A DNA stretch of 64,000 bases, taken from Bradyrhizobium japonicum USDA 6. Its GTDB lineage: Bacteria; Pseudomonadota; Alphaproteobacteria; Rhizobiales; Xanthobacteraceae. The stretch lies in NCBI RefSeq assembly GCF_000284375.1, contig NC_017249.1, positions 5,372,001 through 5,436,000 on the forward strand. The letters are read 5' to 3'. Positions 32,486 through 42,328 of this stretch are shown here, one piece after another; the stretch's first letter is position 1; every line of letters begins with the position of its first letter. The notes beneath the pieces were generated by a model that had not been told where the DNA came from, ran no database searches, and saw only the letters and a list, made by a program, of their open reading frames with translations. A program made the translations under genes and the position numbers.

Positions 32486-32547
32486 GACTTTAACTCTTCT
32501 GACTTGGCCTCTTCGGGAGTCTTGAACCTTCTGGGGACGGCGCTCAT
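32482..32547 (-). CDS. 21-codon coupling ORF between transporter and formamidase
   Basis: The ATG at 32547 overlaps the stop of the permease-ATPase gene (CGATGA) and the stop overlaps the formamidase start (TCATGA). The peptide starts MSAVPRRFKTPEEAK and is strongly charged. With both junctions overlapped, ribosomes can pass through all three genes without leaving. It may be only a coupling device, or a small real protein. Confidence 0.5.
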   Translation of the reverse strand: MSAVPRRFKTPEEAKSEELKS

Positions 32548-34166
32548 CGCACCACCTCCGGAGTCTTGTCAGCTTCCATCACGCTGAGGAAACGCGCCGT
32601 CAGCGGATTGCGGGGATTGGAAAGCACCTCGTGCGCCGGTCCCTCCTCGATGATCGTGCCGCCGCTCAGGAAAGCGACGCGGTCGGCGACTTCATCGGCG
32701 AAGCGAATCTGGTGCGTCGAGATGATCATGGTGAGGCCGTCGTCGATGGCGAGGCGCCGGATCACTTCCAGCACCTCGTTGACGAGCTCGGGATCGAGCG
32801 CCGAGGTCGGCTCGTCCAAGAGCAACACGCTTGGATTGGGCGCCAGCGCGCGGGCGATGGCGACGCGCTGCTGCTGGCCGCCGGAGAGATGTCGCGGCAG
32901 CGCGTCGGCGCGATGCGACAGCCCGACGCGGTCGAGCAACTCGGTAGCGCGGCGGTCGGCGTCGATGCGGGTCATGCCGTGGACCCAGCGCAGGGGGCCG
33001 GCGATGTTCTCCTTGGCCGACAGATGGGCGAACAAATTGAACTGCTGGAACACCATGCCGACACCGACGGTTGCCCGCTCGTTGGCGATCGCCCGGGGTG
33101 ACAGCAACTTGCCGTTATCGTCAAAGCCGAGGCGGCGGCCGCCGACGCGTACGGTGCCCCCGTCCCAGCTTTCAAGATGGTTGATACAGCGGAGCAGCGT
33201 GCTCTTGCCGGAGCCGCTGGGGCCGAGCAGCGCGACCACCTCGCCAACGCGAACGGTGAGATCGAGGCCGTCGAGCACCTTCTGCGCGCCGTAGCTCTTG
33301 GTGAGGTCCTTGGTCTCGACTGCGATGTTGTTGCGCGCGATCGTCGCGGCACGCCGCGTGCGCTCCTCTCGGGTCAGAGCAAGCGGCGGCGTGTCGGTCA
33401 GCTCGGCCTGCACGGGTTCGGGATCGGCAACGGTCGCCTCAGTGAGCTCGAGCTTCGTGCCGAGGTCAACGCGGCGCCAGGGTAGATAGTCGGCAAGCTT
33501 GCGCTCCCGCCCCTTGGCGCGGTCGAGATCGAGCAGCCATTCGACGAACAACTGGATGACGCTGATGGCGAAGGTCAGCACGAGGTACAAAAGGCCAGAG
33601 GCGAAGAAGATCGAGAAGAAGTCGAAGGTCGAGGACGCAAGCTGCGTCGAGCGCAAGGTCAGCTCCTGGACCGCGACGACGGACGCCAGCGAGGAATTCT
33701 TCAGTGCGCTGACGGCCTCGTTGCCGAAGGCCGGGATCATGGTGCGGATCGCCTGCGGCGCGATCACCCGCCACATCAGGATCCGCGGCGTCATGCCGAG
33801 CGCCTGACCGGCCGTCACCTGCCCGCGGTCGACGCCGAGCACGCCTGCGCGCAGCATCTCCGCGATGAACGGCGCCTCGTTGCAGGCGAGCGCGAGGCCG
33901 GCCGCCAGCACCGCCGGCAGCTTGATGCCGATATGCGGCAGCGCGTCGTAGGCGAACACCATCTGGAGGATCAGCGGCGTGCCGCGGAAGATCACGGTAT
34001 AGGCCCTGGCGATCGCCGCCAGGGGCCAGAAGCGGGAGAGCTGCATGCCGGCGAGGATCAATCCGAGGATCAATCCGCCGCCGAGCCCGAGGGCGGTCAC
34101 CTCGAGGGTGAGCTCGATGCCCTCGAGCAGATACGGCATGCTCAGGTAATGGAGAAACAGCGACAT
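32544..34166 (-). CDS. Polar amino acid/amide-type ABC transporter, permease-ATPase fusion
   Basis: A single 540-residue protein joins a HisMQ-type permease (about 1-230, TM helices and the EAA-like loop RGVLGVDRGQVTAGQALGMTPRILMWRVIAPQA) to an ATPase (about 285-525). In the ATPase, Walker A is GPSGSGKST, signature LSGGQQQR and Walker [13 protein letters not shown] charged ~55-residue linker lies between. The binding protein is encoded directly upstream with a TGATG overlap. With formamidase genes after it, the transported substrate is probably a short amide or amino acid amide; the family alone would only say polar amino acid. Confidence 0.9.
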   Translation of the reverse strand: MSLFLHYLSMPYLLEGIELTLEVTALGLGGGLILGLILAGMQLSRFWPLAAIARAYTVIFRGTPLILQMVFAYDALPHIGIKLPAVLAAGLALACNEAPFIAEMLRAGVLGVDRGQVTAGQALGMTPRILMWRVIAPQAIRTMIPAFGNEAVSALKNSSLASVVAVQELTLRSTQLASSTFDFFSIFFASGLLYLVLTFAISVIQLFVEWLLDLDRAKGRERKLADYLPWRRVDLGTKLELTEATVADPEPVQAELTDTPPLALTREERTRRAATIARNNIAVETKDLTKSYGAQKVLDGLDLTVRVGEVVALLGPSGSGKSTLLRCINHLESWDGGTVRVGGRRLGFDDNGKLLSPRAIANERATVGVGMVFQQFNLFAHLSAKENIAGPLRWVHGMTRIDADRRATELLDRVGLSHRADALPRHLSGGQQQRVAIARALAPNPSVLLLDEPTSALDPELVNEVLEVIRRLAIDDGLTMIISTHQIRFADEVADRVAFLSGGTIIEEGPAHEVLSNPRNPLTARFLSVMEADKTPEVVR

Positions 34167-35083
34167 CAGTCAGCCGTCAGAATGTCAGGCTCCTTGAAGT
34201 TGTTCACATCGAGCCCATGCTTCTTCAGAAGCTCCATATGCGTGCCGGCCTTCTGCACCTCGATCAGCGCGGCCAGCACGGCGTCGCGGAATTTCGGCTT
34301 GTCCTTCGGGACGGCGATGCCGACCGAATACGGGATCGTCACCGCGATCGCCTTCTCCAGCTTGTCCGGATAGGCCTTCACCGCACTGTCGACGGTGTTG
34401 ACGTCGTTGATGTAGGTGTCGGCGCGGCCGGCCAGGATCGCCTGGACGCAGTTGGCGTTGTTGTCGTAGAGCTGGATGGTCGGCTCGGGCTTGCCGGCCT
34501 TCTTGCACTCGGGGACCAGCGCCTGGATCAGGGGCACTTCGACATAGCCGGTGTTCTCGGCGGCGGCCGTACCGCACATCGACATATTGATGCCGTTGAT
34601 GCCTTTCGGATTGCCCTTGGCGACCAGCACGCCGTCGAACACTTTCGAGTAGGTGATGAAGTCGGCGGCCTTGGCGCGCTCCTTGGTGGCGTAGATGTCG
34701 GAGATGACGATGTCCGCCTGGCCGGCCGCGAGTGTTGTGAGGAGTGCTGCGAACGTCACCGGCTTGTAGGTCAGCTTGAAGCCGAGGCATTCGCCGATGG
34801 CCTCGCCAAGATCGATGTCGAAGCCGATATATTTGCTGGGATCCTTCGGGTCGATCGTCTCATAGCCCGGTGTATGCGGGTTGATGGCGTTGACGAGGGT
34901 CTTGCCCTTCCAGTCCGGATATTTCTCCTGGAGCGCGGCGCAGGCGGCGGGCGCGGCGGCCTGCGCGCTCAGCGGTGCCGCGGCGACGAGGCCGAAGGCG
35001 ATGCCGGCGCCGAGTGCGACCTTGCGCCATGCCAATGATGCGCGTGTCATCCCCCGCGCATGGGGCAATACCCGTGTCTCCAT
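34166..35083 (-). CDS. ABC transporter substrate-binding protein
   Basis: A periplasmic SBP_bac_3-type protein of 305 residues with a signal peptide (KVALGAGIAFGLVAAAPLSAQA). Characteristic segments are YIGFDIDLGEAIGECLGFKL, FAALLTTLAAGQADIVISDIYAT and RADTYINDVNTVDSAV. AAGGAG lies about 7 bases before the ATG at 35083; a second ATG 11 codons later is also possible. It is first gene of the amide-utilisation operon, so the operon promoter must lie upstream of 35083. Confidence 0.9.
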   Translation of the reverse strand: METRVLPHARGMTRASLAWRKVALGAGIAFGLVAAAPLSAQAAAPAACAALQEKYPDWKGKTLVNAINPHTPGYETIDPKDPSKYIGFDIDLGEAIGECLGFKLTYKPVTFAALLTTLAAGQADIVISDIYATKERAKAADFITYSKVFDGVLVAKGNPKGINGINMSMCGTAAAENTGYVEVPLIQALVPECKKAGKPEPTIQLYDNNANCVQAILAGRADTYINDVNTVDSAVKAYPDKLEKAIAVTIPYSVGIAVPKDKPKFRDAVLAALIEVQKAGTHMELLKKHGLDVNNFKEPDILTAD

Positions 35084-35503
35084 CTCCAGCTCCTTCGAAT
35101 TGTCATGGCACTGGCCATGTTCCAGATCTCGGGAGCGAGCCTAGGTGGAGTTCTCCGCGGAAAGCTTGTCCGCGGGCGTACAAAAAATTGGATGAATGGG
35201 GCCCGCGAATTGGGCAGCCCGCTGCACAAAAACTGTTCGTGCGTCGGGCGTCGTGCGGGACGCAATTCCGAATTCGGGAGAACCAAATGATTTTGCGCGA
35301 CGCAATAATCTGCACGGTCCGAGAATCATGCAGTGTTGTCATTTGACGGAGATATGACGGTCAGGGGCCGTATCCACGGCCGATATCCAAACTAGATCAC
35401 TGTCCGTCCACAGGCTGTCCGCAGCATATCCACAGGCCGACTATGCCGGATTCGCGAGACCGTACAGGCCACTTGCTGCGCACAAACCCACAGGGCAGCT
35501 ATG
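35084..35503. other. Intergenic region upstream of the amide operon
   Basis: About 420 bp without a convincing gene. It must include the promoter of the leftward operon. The half near 35371-35494 holds several copies of a TCCACAGG-like motif (35371, 35406, 35426, 35488) that recall weak DnaA boxes. The rest shows nothing I can name. Confidence 0.4.
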
Positions 35504-35773
35504 TCAGCTGCCGGCCTGGTCGAAAACGGTGCGGCAAGCCTCGCTCAAGCTTGACCGGTTACGGCGAAGACAGGCCGTGATGGCGCGGACGTTGGGGATC
35601 TCGCCGGCGCAGAGCCGGTAGACGTCGGGGGTGCAGGCCCGGCGCTGCTCCGGGGTTCCCTGCTGCGCCTGAGCGGCGGTGGCGAACAGCGCCAGGAACA
35701 GCCCGACCGTCGAGGCGCGGCGCGCCCGGCTCCTCGCAGCCGCAAACCGCAAGAACCTTGCCTTCATGACCAA
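35504..35773 (-). CDS. Small secreted Cys-containing protein
   Basis: An 89-residue protein with a signal peptide (STVGLFLALFATAAQAQ). The mature part, RRACTPDVYRLCAGEIPNVRAITACLRRNRSSLSEACRTVF, has four cysteines in a pattern that repeats C-x(n)-C around helices, like the Cys-rich repeat of Golgi apparatus protein-type small periplasmic proteins common in rhizobia. Function unknown. A non-coding stretch of 256 bases follows to the next plus-strand gene. Confidence 0.8.
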   Translation of the reverse strand: MVMKARFLRFAAARSRARRASTVGLFLALFATAAQAQQGTPEQRRACTPDVYRLCAGEIPNVRAITACLRRNRSSLSEACRTVFDQAGS

Positions 35774-36029
35774 GTCTCCCGTCTGCCTTGCCCACCCTCG
35801 GCCTTCGCTGGCCGGTGTCGTGCCAAGGGGTAGGAGAAATAAATTGTGGGGGATGTGATCTCTTTCACACTGAGGCCGGACGGGAGGAACGTACGGTTCC
35901 GCGGGGATTTTAGGGAATCGCTAACCAATCCGAGCCCGATCGCCGGATCGCTAAAATGCGAACGGTCGGCTCAATCGGGTAACAAACCGGCTTTGCGACA
36001 TTGCGCCATCCGCGTTCTGCGAGGGTGCG

Positions 36030-36224
36030 ATGAGCGAAGCCGAATTCAACTTGCTGCTGGATGCCGTCCGGGACGCCATGGTCTATCAAGATTTCGCGCC
36101 CGAGCCGGAGGAGGAATTCGTGCCCCGCTCGTGGTCGTACGTCGCAACGCCCAAAGCCGCCAATGACAATGAGGGCGCCTGGCCCCTTCTGCCGTTTCCG
36201 GACGGCTGGTACGCGGCCGGTTGA
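36030..36224 (+). CDS. Small acidic hypothetical protein
   Basis: A 64-residue frame with GAGGG before the ATG. The N-terminal half is helical (EAEFNLLLDAVRDAM), the middle is acidic (PEPEEEF), and the end (PLLPFPDGWYAAG) is aromatic. No domain recognised. A good terminator lies 25 bases after the stop, which supports that it is a transcribed gene. Confidence 0.6.
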   Translation: MSEAEFNLLLDAVRDAMVYQDFAPEPEEEFVPRSWSYVATPKAANDNEGAWPLLPFPDGWYAAG

Positions 36225-36248
36225 GGCCACTTTCAACGTCAACCGATG

Positions 36249-36270
36249 CGCCCGCTCCCGCGGGCGTTTT
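36249..36270 (+). terminator. Intrinsic terminator
   Basis: Perfect stem CGCCCGC (36249-36255) and GCGGGCG (36260-36266) with a 4-base loop and a run of four T. It follows the small plus-strand gene. Confidence 0.75.
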
Positions 36271-36305
36271 GCTGTCGGCCATGCGCCGGAACGGCGCGGT
36301 GCCGA

Positions 36306-36452
36306 TCAGGTCTTGACCCGCTCTTCGCTGTCCTGCGGCGCCCGGTCGGGTGCGGCCGGCGGAAAGATGCTGTCATAGATCGCACGGGCCTCGCGAATGA
36401 GGCGGGCCCGCTCCAGCTCGGATTTCGGGACAAATCGGACGACGTCGTTCAC
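36306..36452 (-). CDS. Small conserved hypothetical protein (48 aa)
   Basis: The GTG at 36452, with GGAG upstream, begins NDVVRFVPKSELERARLIREARAIYDSIFPP, a short helical, basic protein that I know as a recurrent small gene of Bradyrhizobium. The frame is open for 53 more codons upstream, but that part is unlike protein and overlaps nothing conserved. Function unknown. Confidence 0.65.
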   Translation of the reverse strand: MNDVVRFVPKSELERARLIREARAIYDSIFPPAAPDRAPQDSEERVKT

Positions 36453-36641
36453 GTGCTCTCCAGCTCCAGGGGTTCGTGACGCATCACTTCGCAGATGCGA
36501 AGTCCATGCCATCGGGCCTGAATCGCTGGTGTCCGCCAAGCCCCGGGCAAACCCGGTGTGCACGGCCTGGCAGGCCTTAGCCGCGCGCTCGGTGGAACGC
36601 GCGGTGAGCAAAATTTGTGATGAGATATCAGGAGGTTGTTA

Positions 36642-36715
36642 TGGAGGCCACGACCAGAATTGAACTGGTGTACACGGTTTTGCAGACCGTTGCGTAACCA
36701 CTCCGCCACGTGGCC
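36642..36715 (-). tRNA. tRNA-Cys (GCA)
   Basis: A 74-base minus-strand cloverleaf with encoded CCA. Acceptor GGCCACG/CGTGGCC, discriminator T as required for Cys, and D stem GCG/CGC. The anticodon stem is ACGGT/ACCGT around CTGCAAA with anticodon GCA, and the T loop is TTCAATT. Confidence 0.96.
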
Positions 36716-36771
36716 CCGTAAGGGCGGAGCAATATAGGGGATCAATGGCTTAGGCAACCCCGACCCGGCGT

Positions 36772-37058
36772 TTACGCCTTGGCCCGGCCGGGGTCGGAAA
36801 GATATTTCGCAAGAATCGCATCGGTCGGGCCGGCCGCGGTCATCCGCCCCTCCTCCAGCAGGATCGCGCGGTTGCAGGTGCTCTGGATCAGCTCGATGTC
36901 GTGGGAAGCCAGCACCAGGATGCCGGCACGGGCCACGATCTCATCGAGCCGCTGCCGCGCCTTCCGGCGGAACTGCTGATCGCCGACGCCGATCCATTCG
37001 TCGAGCAGGACGATCTCGCCGTCCACGGCGGTCGCGACCGCGAAGATCAGGCGCAGCA

Positions 37059-37062
<4 letters not shown>
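36772..37062 (-). CDS. Polysaccharide-export ABC ATPase, C-terminal fragment
   Basis: The 96-residue frame begins [31 protein letters not shown], which includes the Walker B and D-loop region of KpsT/Wzt-type ATPases, and continues with the H-loop (LASHDIELI). The N-terminal part is the next gene in another frame. Its ATG lies in an ATGA overlap with that stop, so it might be translated by coupling. It may instead be the tail of a pseudogene. See the companion fragment for the frameshift. Confidence 0.75.
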
Positions 37063-37535
<473 letters not shown>

Positions 37536-37542
37536 GCACGCC

Positions 37543-38259
37543 TCACAGCCAATACGCCACGCGGTGGCGGTATTTTGCGTAGCAGCCGAAGGCGACGACG
37601 GCTACGACGATCGCATAGAGCGACCCGAGCAGCCATTGCCCAGGATCGGTCGGCTGCGACAGCAGCGGCCTGCGCACGAGGTCGAGCAGCGTCGCGAACG
37701 GATTGGCGCGGATCAGCCAGTGGAACGCGGTGCCACGCAGGGCGTCCTCGGTCCAGATGATCGGCGTCAGGAAGAAGATGAATTGCAGGCCGCTGACGAT
37801 CGCCGTGCCGATATCGCGAAAGCGCGCGCAGAGCATGCCGAGCGCGACCGAGCCGCCGAGCAGAACGATGAGCAGGATCGCAAAGCCGGGCACCGCGAGC
37901 AGCATGTTCCAATACAGCGGCCATGGCATCACGATGTAGAGCAGCACCACGATCACCAGATGATGCGCGAAGATGAGGACGTTGCGCGCGATCATCTGGA
38001 GCACATGCACGATCAGCGGCGCCGGCACGGCCTTGATCAGGTGGCCAGACGCCACGAAGATGCTGGAGCCTTCCTGGAGCGTCGTCGCGATCAGGGTCCA
38101 GACGATCAGGCCGACGGCGAAGGGCGGCAGGAAACCGGCGATGTCCTGCTTGAACAGTGCGGCGTAGACCGTGCCGACGCTTGCAATTGTTGCGGCGAGC
38201 GTCAACGTGATCCAGAGCGGGCCGATCACGGTGCGCCGGTAACGCAGCGAAATGTCCAT
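37543..38259 (-). CDS. Polysaccharide-export ABC permease (Wzm/KpsM-type)
   Basis: A 238-residue ABC2-type permease with six membrane segments. It starts [22 protein letters not shown], the typical first amphipathic helix, and includes FVGL-type and [11 protein letters not shown] loops. With the ATPase it would export a capsular, O-antigen or similar polysaccharide. Relatives have about 20-40 more residues ahead of this methionine. In-frame upstream codons read [11 protein letters not shown], so coding continues, but no start codon is found; an ATG in another frame (MSGYPVAASEG) hints at a second frameshift. The locus may be decaying. Confidence 0.82.
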   Translation of the reverse strand: MDISLRYRRTVIGPLWITLTLAATIASVGTVYAALFKQDIAGFLPPFAVGLIVWTLIATTLQEGSSIFVASGHLIKAVPAPLIVHVLQMIARNVLIFAHHLVIVVLLYIVMPWPLYWNMLLAVPGFAILLIVLLGGSVALGMLCARFRDIGTAIVSGLQFIFFLTPIIWTEDALRGTAFHWLIRANPFATLLDLVRRPLLSQPTDPGQWLLGSLYAIVVAVVAFGCYAKYRHRVAYWL

Positions 38260-38451
38260 CAGCGCGAGCGTGCCCCACCGATCGGGCCGCGCCGCCTGTG
38301 CAAGGATTTCCTTCGCCGCTGGCTGAATTCGACTGCCCCCTACCGATTCCGGCCTTCCGATGCCGCGACAGGATAGCCGCTCATCAGCCGCTGGTCTCTA
38401 TCCGGTCGCCGTGCGCCGGGCAATCAACCGTACGGATGATGAAGGCCGAGG

Positions 38452-39186
38452 TCAGGCCCGCTTGCGGCGGCGGAAGTCGCGCCGACCGCCCTTTGGGGCC
38501 GGTTTCGGCGCCAATTCCGGCATCTCCGCCTGGACTTCGCGATAGCGCGTCAACATCCGTTCAAAACTGGCATTCAGCGTCTCCGCGATGTCGGGGCGCT
38601 TCTCGAGACTGGCAAGGATCGTCGCGGCGGCCTCGATGGTCGAGAGCCCGTCCTTGCGCGGCTCCTTGCGCAGGCGGCCGTAGCGCGACGGATGCGCCGG
38701 GTTGAGGATGACGCGCTGGCATTTCAGCATCCAGGGATTGCGCCACCACAGTGCCTTGGCCTGGCTCCAGGTGCCGTCGAGCAGCACCACGCCTTCGAGC
38801 TTGCCGAGGATCGCGCGCTGGTTCTCCGCCACCTCGCCCTTGCGGTTGAGCGCGAGTATCTCTCCCTCGGCTTCGAGATCGGCCGCGCGGGCCGAGCCGA
38901 GATAGAGCACGGCCCAGTGCGAGGCGTTCTCGACCGGCCGCCCCAGCGCCTTGGACAGGCTCGGCCAGGACAGGCCGACCCGCACCGTGGCATTGGCGAA
39001 ATGCTTTGCAAGCAGCCGCGCGGTGCCGAGCGCCCTGTCCTGCTCCTGCGGATGCTGGAGGATCAGGAGCGAGAGCCGGTTTTCAATCGGCGTGACGCTG
39101 TCGCAGATGCACAGCGGCATCGGCTTCTGGCAGTGCGGGCATTCGGGGATCGGATCGGCCGGCGCGGCAGCGGTGGGGTTCGACAT
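38452..39186 (-). CDS. DTW-domain tRNA-uridine aminocarboxypropyltransferase
   Basis: A 244-residue member of the DTW family (TapT/YfiP-like), which makes acp3U in tRNA from S-adenosylmethionine. A zinc-ribbon-like CPHCQKPMPLCIC is near the N-terminus, then LLILQHPQEQDRALGTARLL, and the name-giving motif is present as VVLLDGTWSQAKALWWRNPW. The C-terminus is strongly basic (GGRRDFRRRKRA). The start at 39186 (MSNPTAAAP) is preferred to the ATG 12 codons earlier. Substrate position in tRNA is not deducible. Confidence 0.88.
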   Translation of the reverse strand: MSNPTAAAPADPIPECPHCQKPMPLCICDSVTPIENRLSLLILQHPQEQDRALGTARLLAKHFANATVRVGLSWPSLSKALGRPVENASHWAVLYLGSARAADLEAEGEILALNRKGEVAENQRAILGKLEGVVLLDGTWSQAKALWWRNPWMLKCQRVILNPAHPSRYGRLRKEPRKDGLSTIEAAATILASLEKRPDIAETLNASFERMLTRYREVQAEMPELAPKPAPKGGRRDFRRRKRA

Positions 39187-39223
39187 GGCCGCCGCTATAC
39201 GCTTCGAACCGCGGTTCAACAAC

Positions 39224-42200
39224 CTATTCCGCGGGCGCGGCGAGCGGACGCGGCTCGGAACGGCGGCGCAGGCGGTCGATCAGCAGGTAGATCACGGGCG
39301 TCGTGTAGAGCGTCAGGATCTGCGAGACGAACAGGCCGCCGATGATGGTGATGCCGAGCGGACGACGGAGCTCCGTGCCGGGGCCGGTCGCGATGACCAG
39401 CGGAATGCCGGCGAACAGTGCCGCCATGGTCGTCATCAGGATGGGGCGGAAGCGGGCCTGGCAGGCCTCGAAGATCGCCTCCGCCGAGGACAGGCCGCGC
39501 TGGCGTTCTGCATCGAGCGCGAAGTCCACCATCATGATGCCGTTCTTCTTGACGATGCCGATCAACAGGATGATGCCGACGAAGGCGATCACCGTCAGCG
39601 GCGTGTTGGTCAGCTGCAAGGCGAGCAGCGCGCCGAGCCCCGCGGACGGCAGCGTCGAGATGATCGTCAGCGGATGGGCGAGGCTCTCATAGAGCACGCC
39701 GAGCACGATATACATCGCCACCAGCGCGCCGAGGATCAGCAGCGGCTGGCGGCCGCTGGTCCTGGCAAAATCGCCCGCGTTGCCGTCAAAACTGCCGCGA
39801 ATGCCTTCCGGCATGTGCAGTTCCTCGACCGCGCGCTGCACGTTCTGGGTGGCTGTCTGAAGCGGCACGTCCGGCAACAGGTTGAACGACACCGTGGTCG
39901 AGGGAAACGCCTGCGAATGATAGACCGCCAGCGCAGCGAGCCCGCGCGTCGCGTGCACCACGGCCGACAGCGGCACCTGCGCGTCATTGGCACCGGCGAC
40001 ATAGATGCGATCGAGGTTGGATGGGTCGACCTGGAATTTCGGGTCGATCTCCAGCACGGTCATATACTGGTTGCGCTGGGTGTAGATGATCCCGATCTGC
40101 CGCTGCGAAAATGCGTTGTTGAGCGCGTTGTCGATATCCTGGACCTTGACGCCGAGCGCCGAGGCCTTCTGGCGGTCGATCGAGAGCGTGAGTTGAAGCC
40201 CGCCGGGATCGCGGTCGCTGGAAATATCCGTGATGCCCTCGACGCTCTCCATACGCTTGGCCACGATCGGCGCCCATTTCTGGAGCAGGCTGAGGTCAGT
40301 GCTGGTCAGCGTGTACTGGTAGTCGGAATCGCTCTGCCGCCCGCCGGCGCGGACGTCCTGGGCGGCGAACATGAACAGGCGGATGCCGGGCACCGGGTAC
40401 AGGGCGCGCCTGAGACGGTCGATCACGACCTGCGTCGAGACGTGGTCGCGCTCCTCTGGCGGCTTCAGGCTGATGAACATGGTGCCGCGGTTCGAGGTCG
40501 CTCCCCCCGGCCCGCCTCCGCTGCCGACCGTCGAGCCGATGCCGGCCACGGCCGGATCCTGCATCACGATCTCGGCGAGCCGCTGCTGCAGGCCGAGCAT
40601 GGACTGGAACGAGATGTCGGCCGAGGCGCGCGTCGCGCCGATGACGAAGCCGGAATCGTCGGTCGGGAAATAGCCCTTGGGGACCTTGATGTAGAGCGTC
40701 ACCGTGAGGCCGATTGTGGCGAAGAACACCAGCAGCGTCAGCAGTGGATATTGCAGCACGGTACGCAAGCTGCGAGCGTAAAACGTGACCACGCGCGACA
40801 GCGAACCTTCGATCAGCCGATCGAACAGCGTCGCAGTCCCGGACGTTGTCTGCCGGATGTAATGGGCGCAGATCATCGGCGTGACCGTCAGCGACACCAG
40901 CGTCGAGACCAGGATCGCGAAGGTCAGCGTCAGCGAGAACTCGCGCAAGAGCCGACCGACGATGCCATCCATGAAGATCAGCGGCGTGAAAGCCGCAATC
41001 AGCGACAGGCTGATCGAGACCACGGTGAACCCGATCTGCCGTGCGCCTACCAGGGCCGCCTGGAGCGGCCGCATGCCATGTTCGAGATTGCGGTACATGT
41101 TCTCGATCATGACGATGGCGTCGTCGACCACGAAGCCGACCGAGATCGCCAGCGCCATCAGCGACAGATTGTCGATCGAGAAGCCCGCGACCCACATCCC
41201 GGCACAGGTCCCGGCCAGCGCCAGCGGCACGGAGATGCCGGCGGCGATCGTCGGCGTCAGCCGCCGCAGGAACACGAACACCACGACCATCACGAGGACG
41301 GCGGTTGCCAGCAGCGTCCACTGCATGTCGAGCACGCTGGCGCGGATCGTGCTGGTGCGATCGACCAAGGTGGAAATATCGACACCCGCCGGGATCCATT
41401 GCTTCAGCGCCGGGATCAGCGCCTTCACCCGGTCGACGGTGTCGATGACGTTGGCGTCGCCCTGCTTGGTGATCTGGATCAGCACCGCCGGCTGCTTGTT
41501 GAACCAGGCGATGGAGCGGGCATTGCGAACCGAGTCCTCGATATCGGCGACGTCGGACAGCCGGACGAAATTGCCGTTCGAGCTCTTGATGACGATGTCG
41601 CGGAACTCTTTCGCCGTCCGCATCTGCTTGTTCAGCGACAGCGTCTCGCTCTGGCGCTCGCCGTTGAAGATGCCGACGGGACCGAGTGGGTTGGCGTTGA
41701 TGATCGCGGTCCTGACGTCGTCGGTGGCAATGCCGGCGTTGGACAGCGCGACGGGGTTGAGCTGCACGCGCACCGCCGGCTGGTCGGCGCCGCTCACCGT
41801 CACGTCGCCGACGCCAGGCACCTGCGAGATGCGCTGCGCAATCACGGTATCGGCGACGTCGTAGATCGCGCTGGCCGACAGCGTCTTCGAGGTCAGCGCC
41901 AGCACGAAAACGGGCGCGCCGGCCGTGTTCGCCTTGCGGAAGCGCGGTAGCGTCGGCAGGTCGCTCGGCAGGTCGATCAGCGCGGCGTTGATCGCCGCCT
42001 GCACGTCGCGCGCGGCCTTGTCGATGTTGCGGCCGATGTCGAACTGGAGCTGGATGCTGGTCGTGCCGAGCGACGACGTCGAGGTGATCTGGTTGATGCC
42101 CGCGATCTCGCCGAGCCGACGCTCCAATGGCGAGGCCACCGTCGCCGCCATGACGGATGGGTCGGCGCCCGGCCGGCTGGCCGACACGAAGATGGCGGGG

Positions 42201-42328
42201 AAGTCGACGTTCGGGACCGAGGCGACGGGAAGGAACTCGTAGGCGACGACACCCAGCAGGAACAACCCGATCGACAGCAGCGTGGTCGCGACCGGACGGC
42301 GGATGAACGGCTCCGAGATCGATGCCAT
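39224..42328 (-). CDS. mdtC: RND efflux permease (MdtC-like)
   Basis: A 1034-residue AcrB/MdtC-type inner-membrane proton antiporter, third of the pump proteins in the operon. It begins SEPFIRRPVATTLLSIGLFLLGVVAYEFLPV and has the family motif GFVVDDAIVMIENMYRN (TM4 with the proton-relay aspartates) and the periplasmic porter domains. It overlaps the preceding RND gene by TGATG; an in-frame extension upstream to 42751 would run inside that gene and is rejected. MdtB and MdtC work as a heterotrimer, which fits two adjacent, different RND genes here. The substrate could be drugs, bile-like or plant compounds. Confidence 0.93.
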   Translation of the reverse strand: MASISEPFIRRPVATTLLSIGLFLLGVVAYEFLPVASVPNVDFPAIFVSASRPGADPSVMAATVASPLERRLGEIAGINQITSTSSLGTTSIQLQFDIGRNIDKAARDVQAAINAALIDLPSDLPTLPRFRKANTAGAPVFVLALTSKTLSASAIYDVADTVIAQRISQVPGVGDVTVSGADQPAVRVQLNPVALSNAGIATDDVRTAIINANPLGPVGIFNGERQSETLSLNKQMRTAKEFRDIVIKSSNGNFVRLSDVADIEDSVRNARSIAWFNKQPAVLIQITKQGDANVIDTVDRVKALIPALKQWIPAGVDISTLVDRTSTIRASVLDMQWTLLATAVLVMVVVFVFLRRLTPTIAAGISVPLALAGTCAGMWVAGFSIDNLSLMALAISVGFVVDDAIVMIENMYRNLEHGMRPLQAALVGARQIGFTVVSISLSLIAAFTPLIFMDGIVGRLLREFSLTLTFAILVSTLVSLTVTPMICAHYIRQTTSGTATLFDRLIEGSLSRVVTFYARSLRTVLQYPLLTLLVFFATIGLTVTLYIKVPKGYFPTDDSGFVIGATRASADISFQSMLGLQQRLAEIVMQDPAVAGIGSTVGSGGGPGGATSNRGTMFISLKPPEERDHVSTQVVIDRLRRALYPVPGIRLFMFAAQDVRAGGRQSDSDYQYTLTSTDLSLLQKWAPIVAKRMESVEGITDISSDRDPGGLQLTLSIDRQKASALGVKVQDIDNALNNAFSQRQIGIIYTQRNQYMTVLEIDPKFQVDPSNLDRIYVAGANDAQVPLSAVVHATRGLAALAVYHSQAFPSTTVSFNLLPDVPLQTATQNVQRAVEELHMPEGIRGSFDGNAGDFARTSGRQPLLILGALVAMYIVLGVLYESLAHPLTIISTLPSAGLGALLALQLTNTPLTVIAFVGIILLIGIVKKNGIMMVDFALDAERQRGLSSAEAIFEACQARFRPILMTTMAALFAGIPLVIATGPGTELRRPLGITIIGGLFVSQILTLYTTPVIYLLIDRLRRRSEPRPLAAPAE

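Noticed and set aside
38951..41950. Plus-strand frame of 999 codons
   Set aside because: Shadow of the MdtC-like gene; no ribosome site and no recognisable domain.
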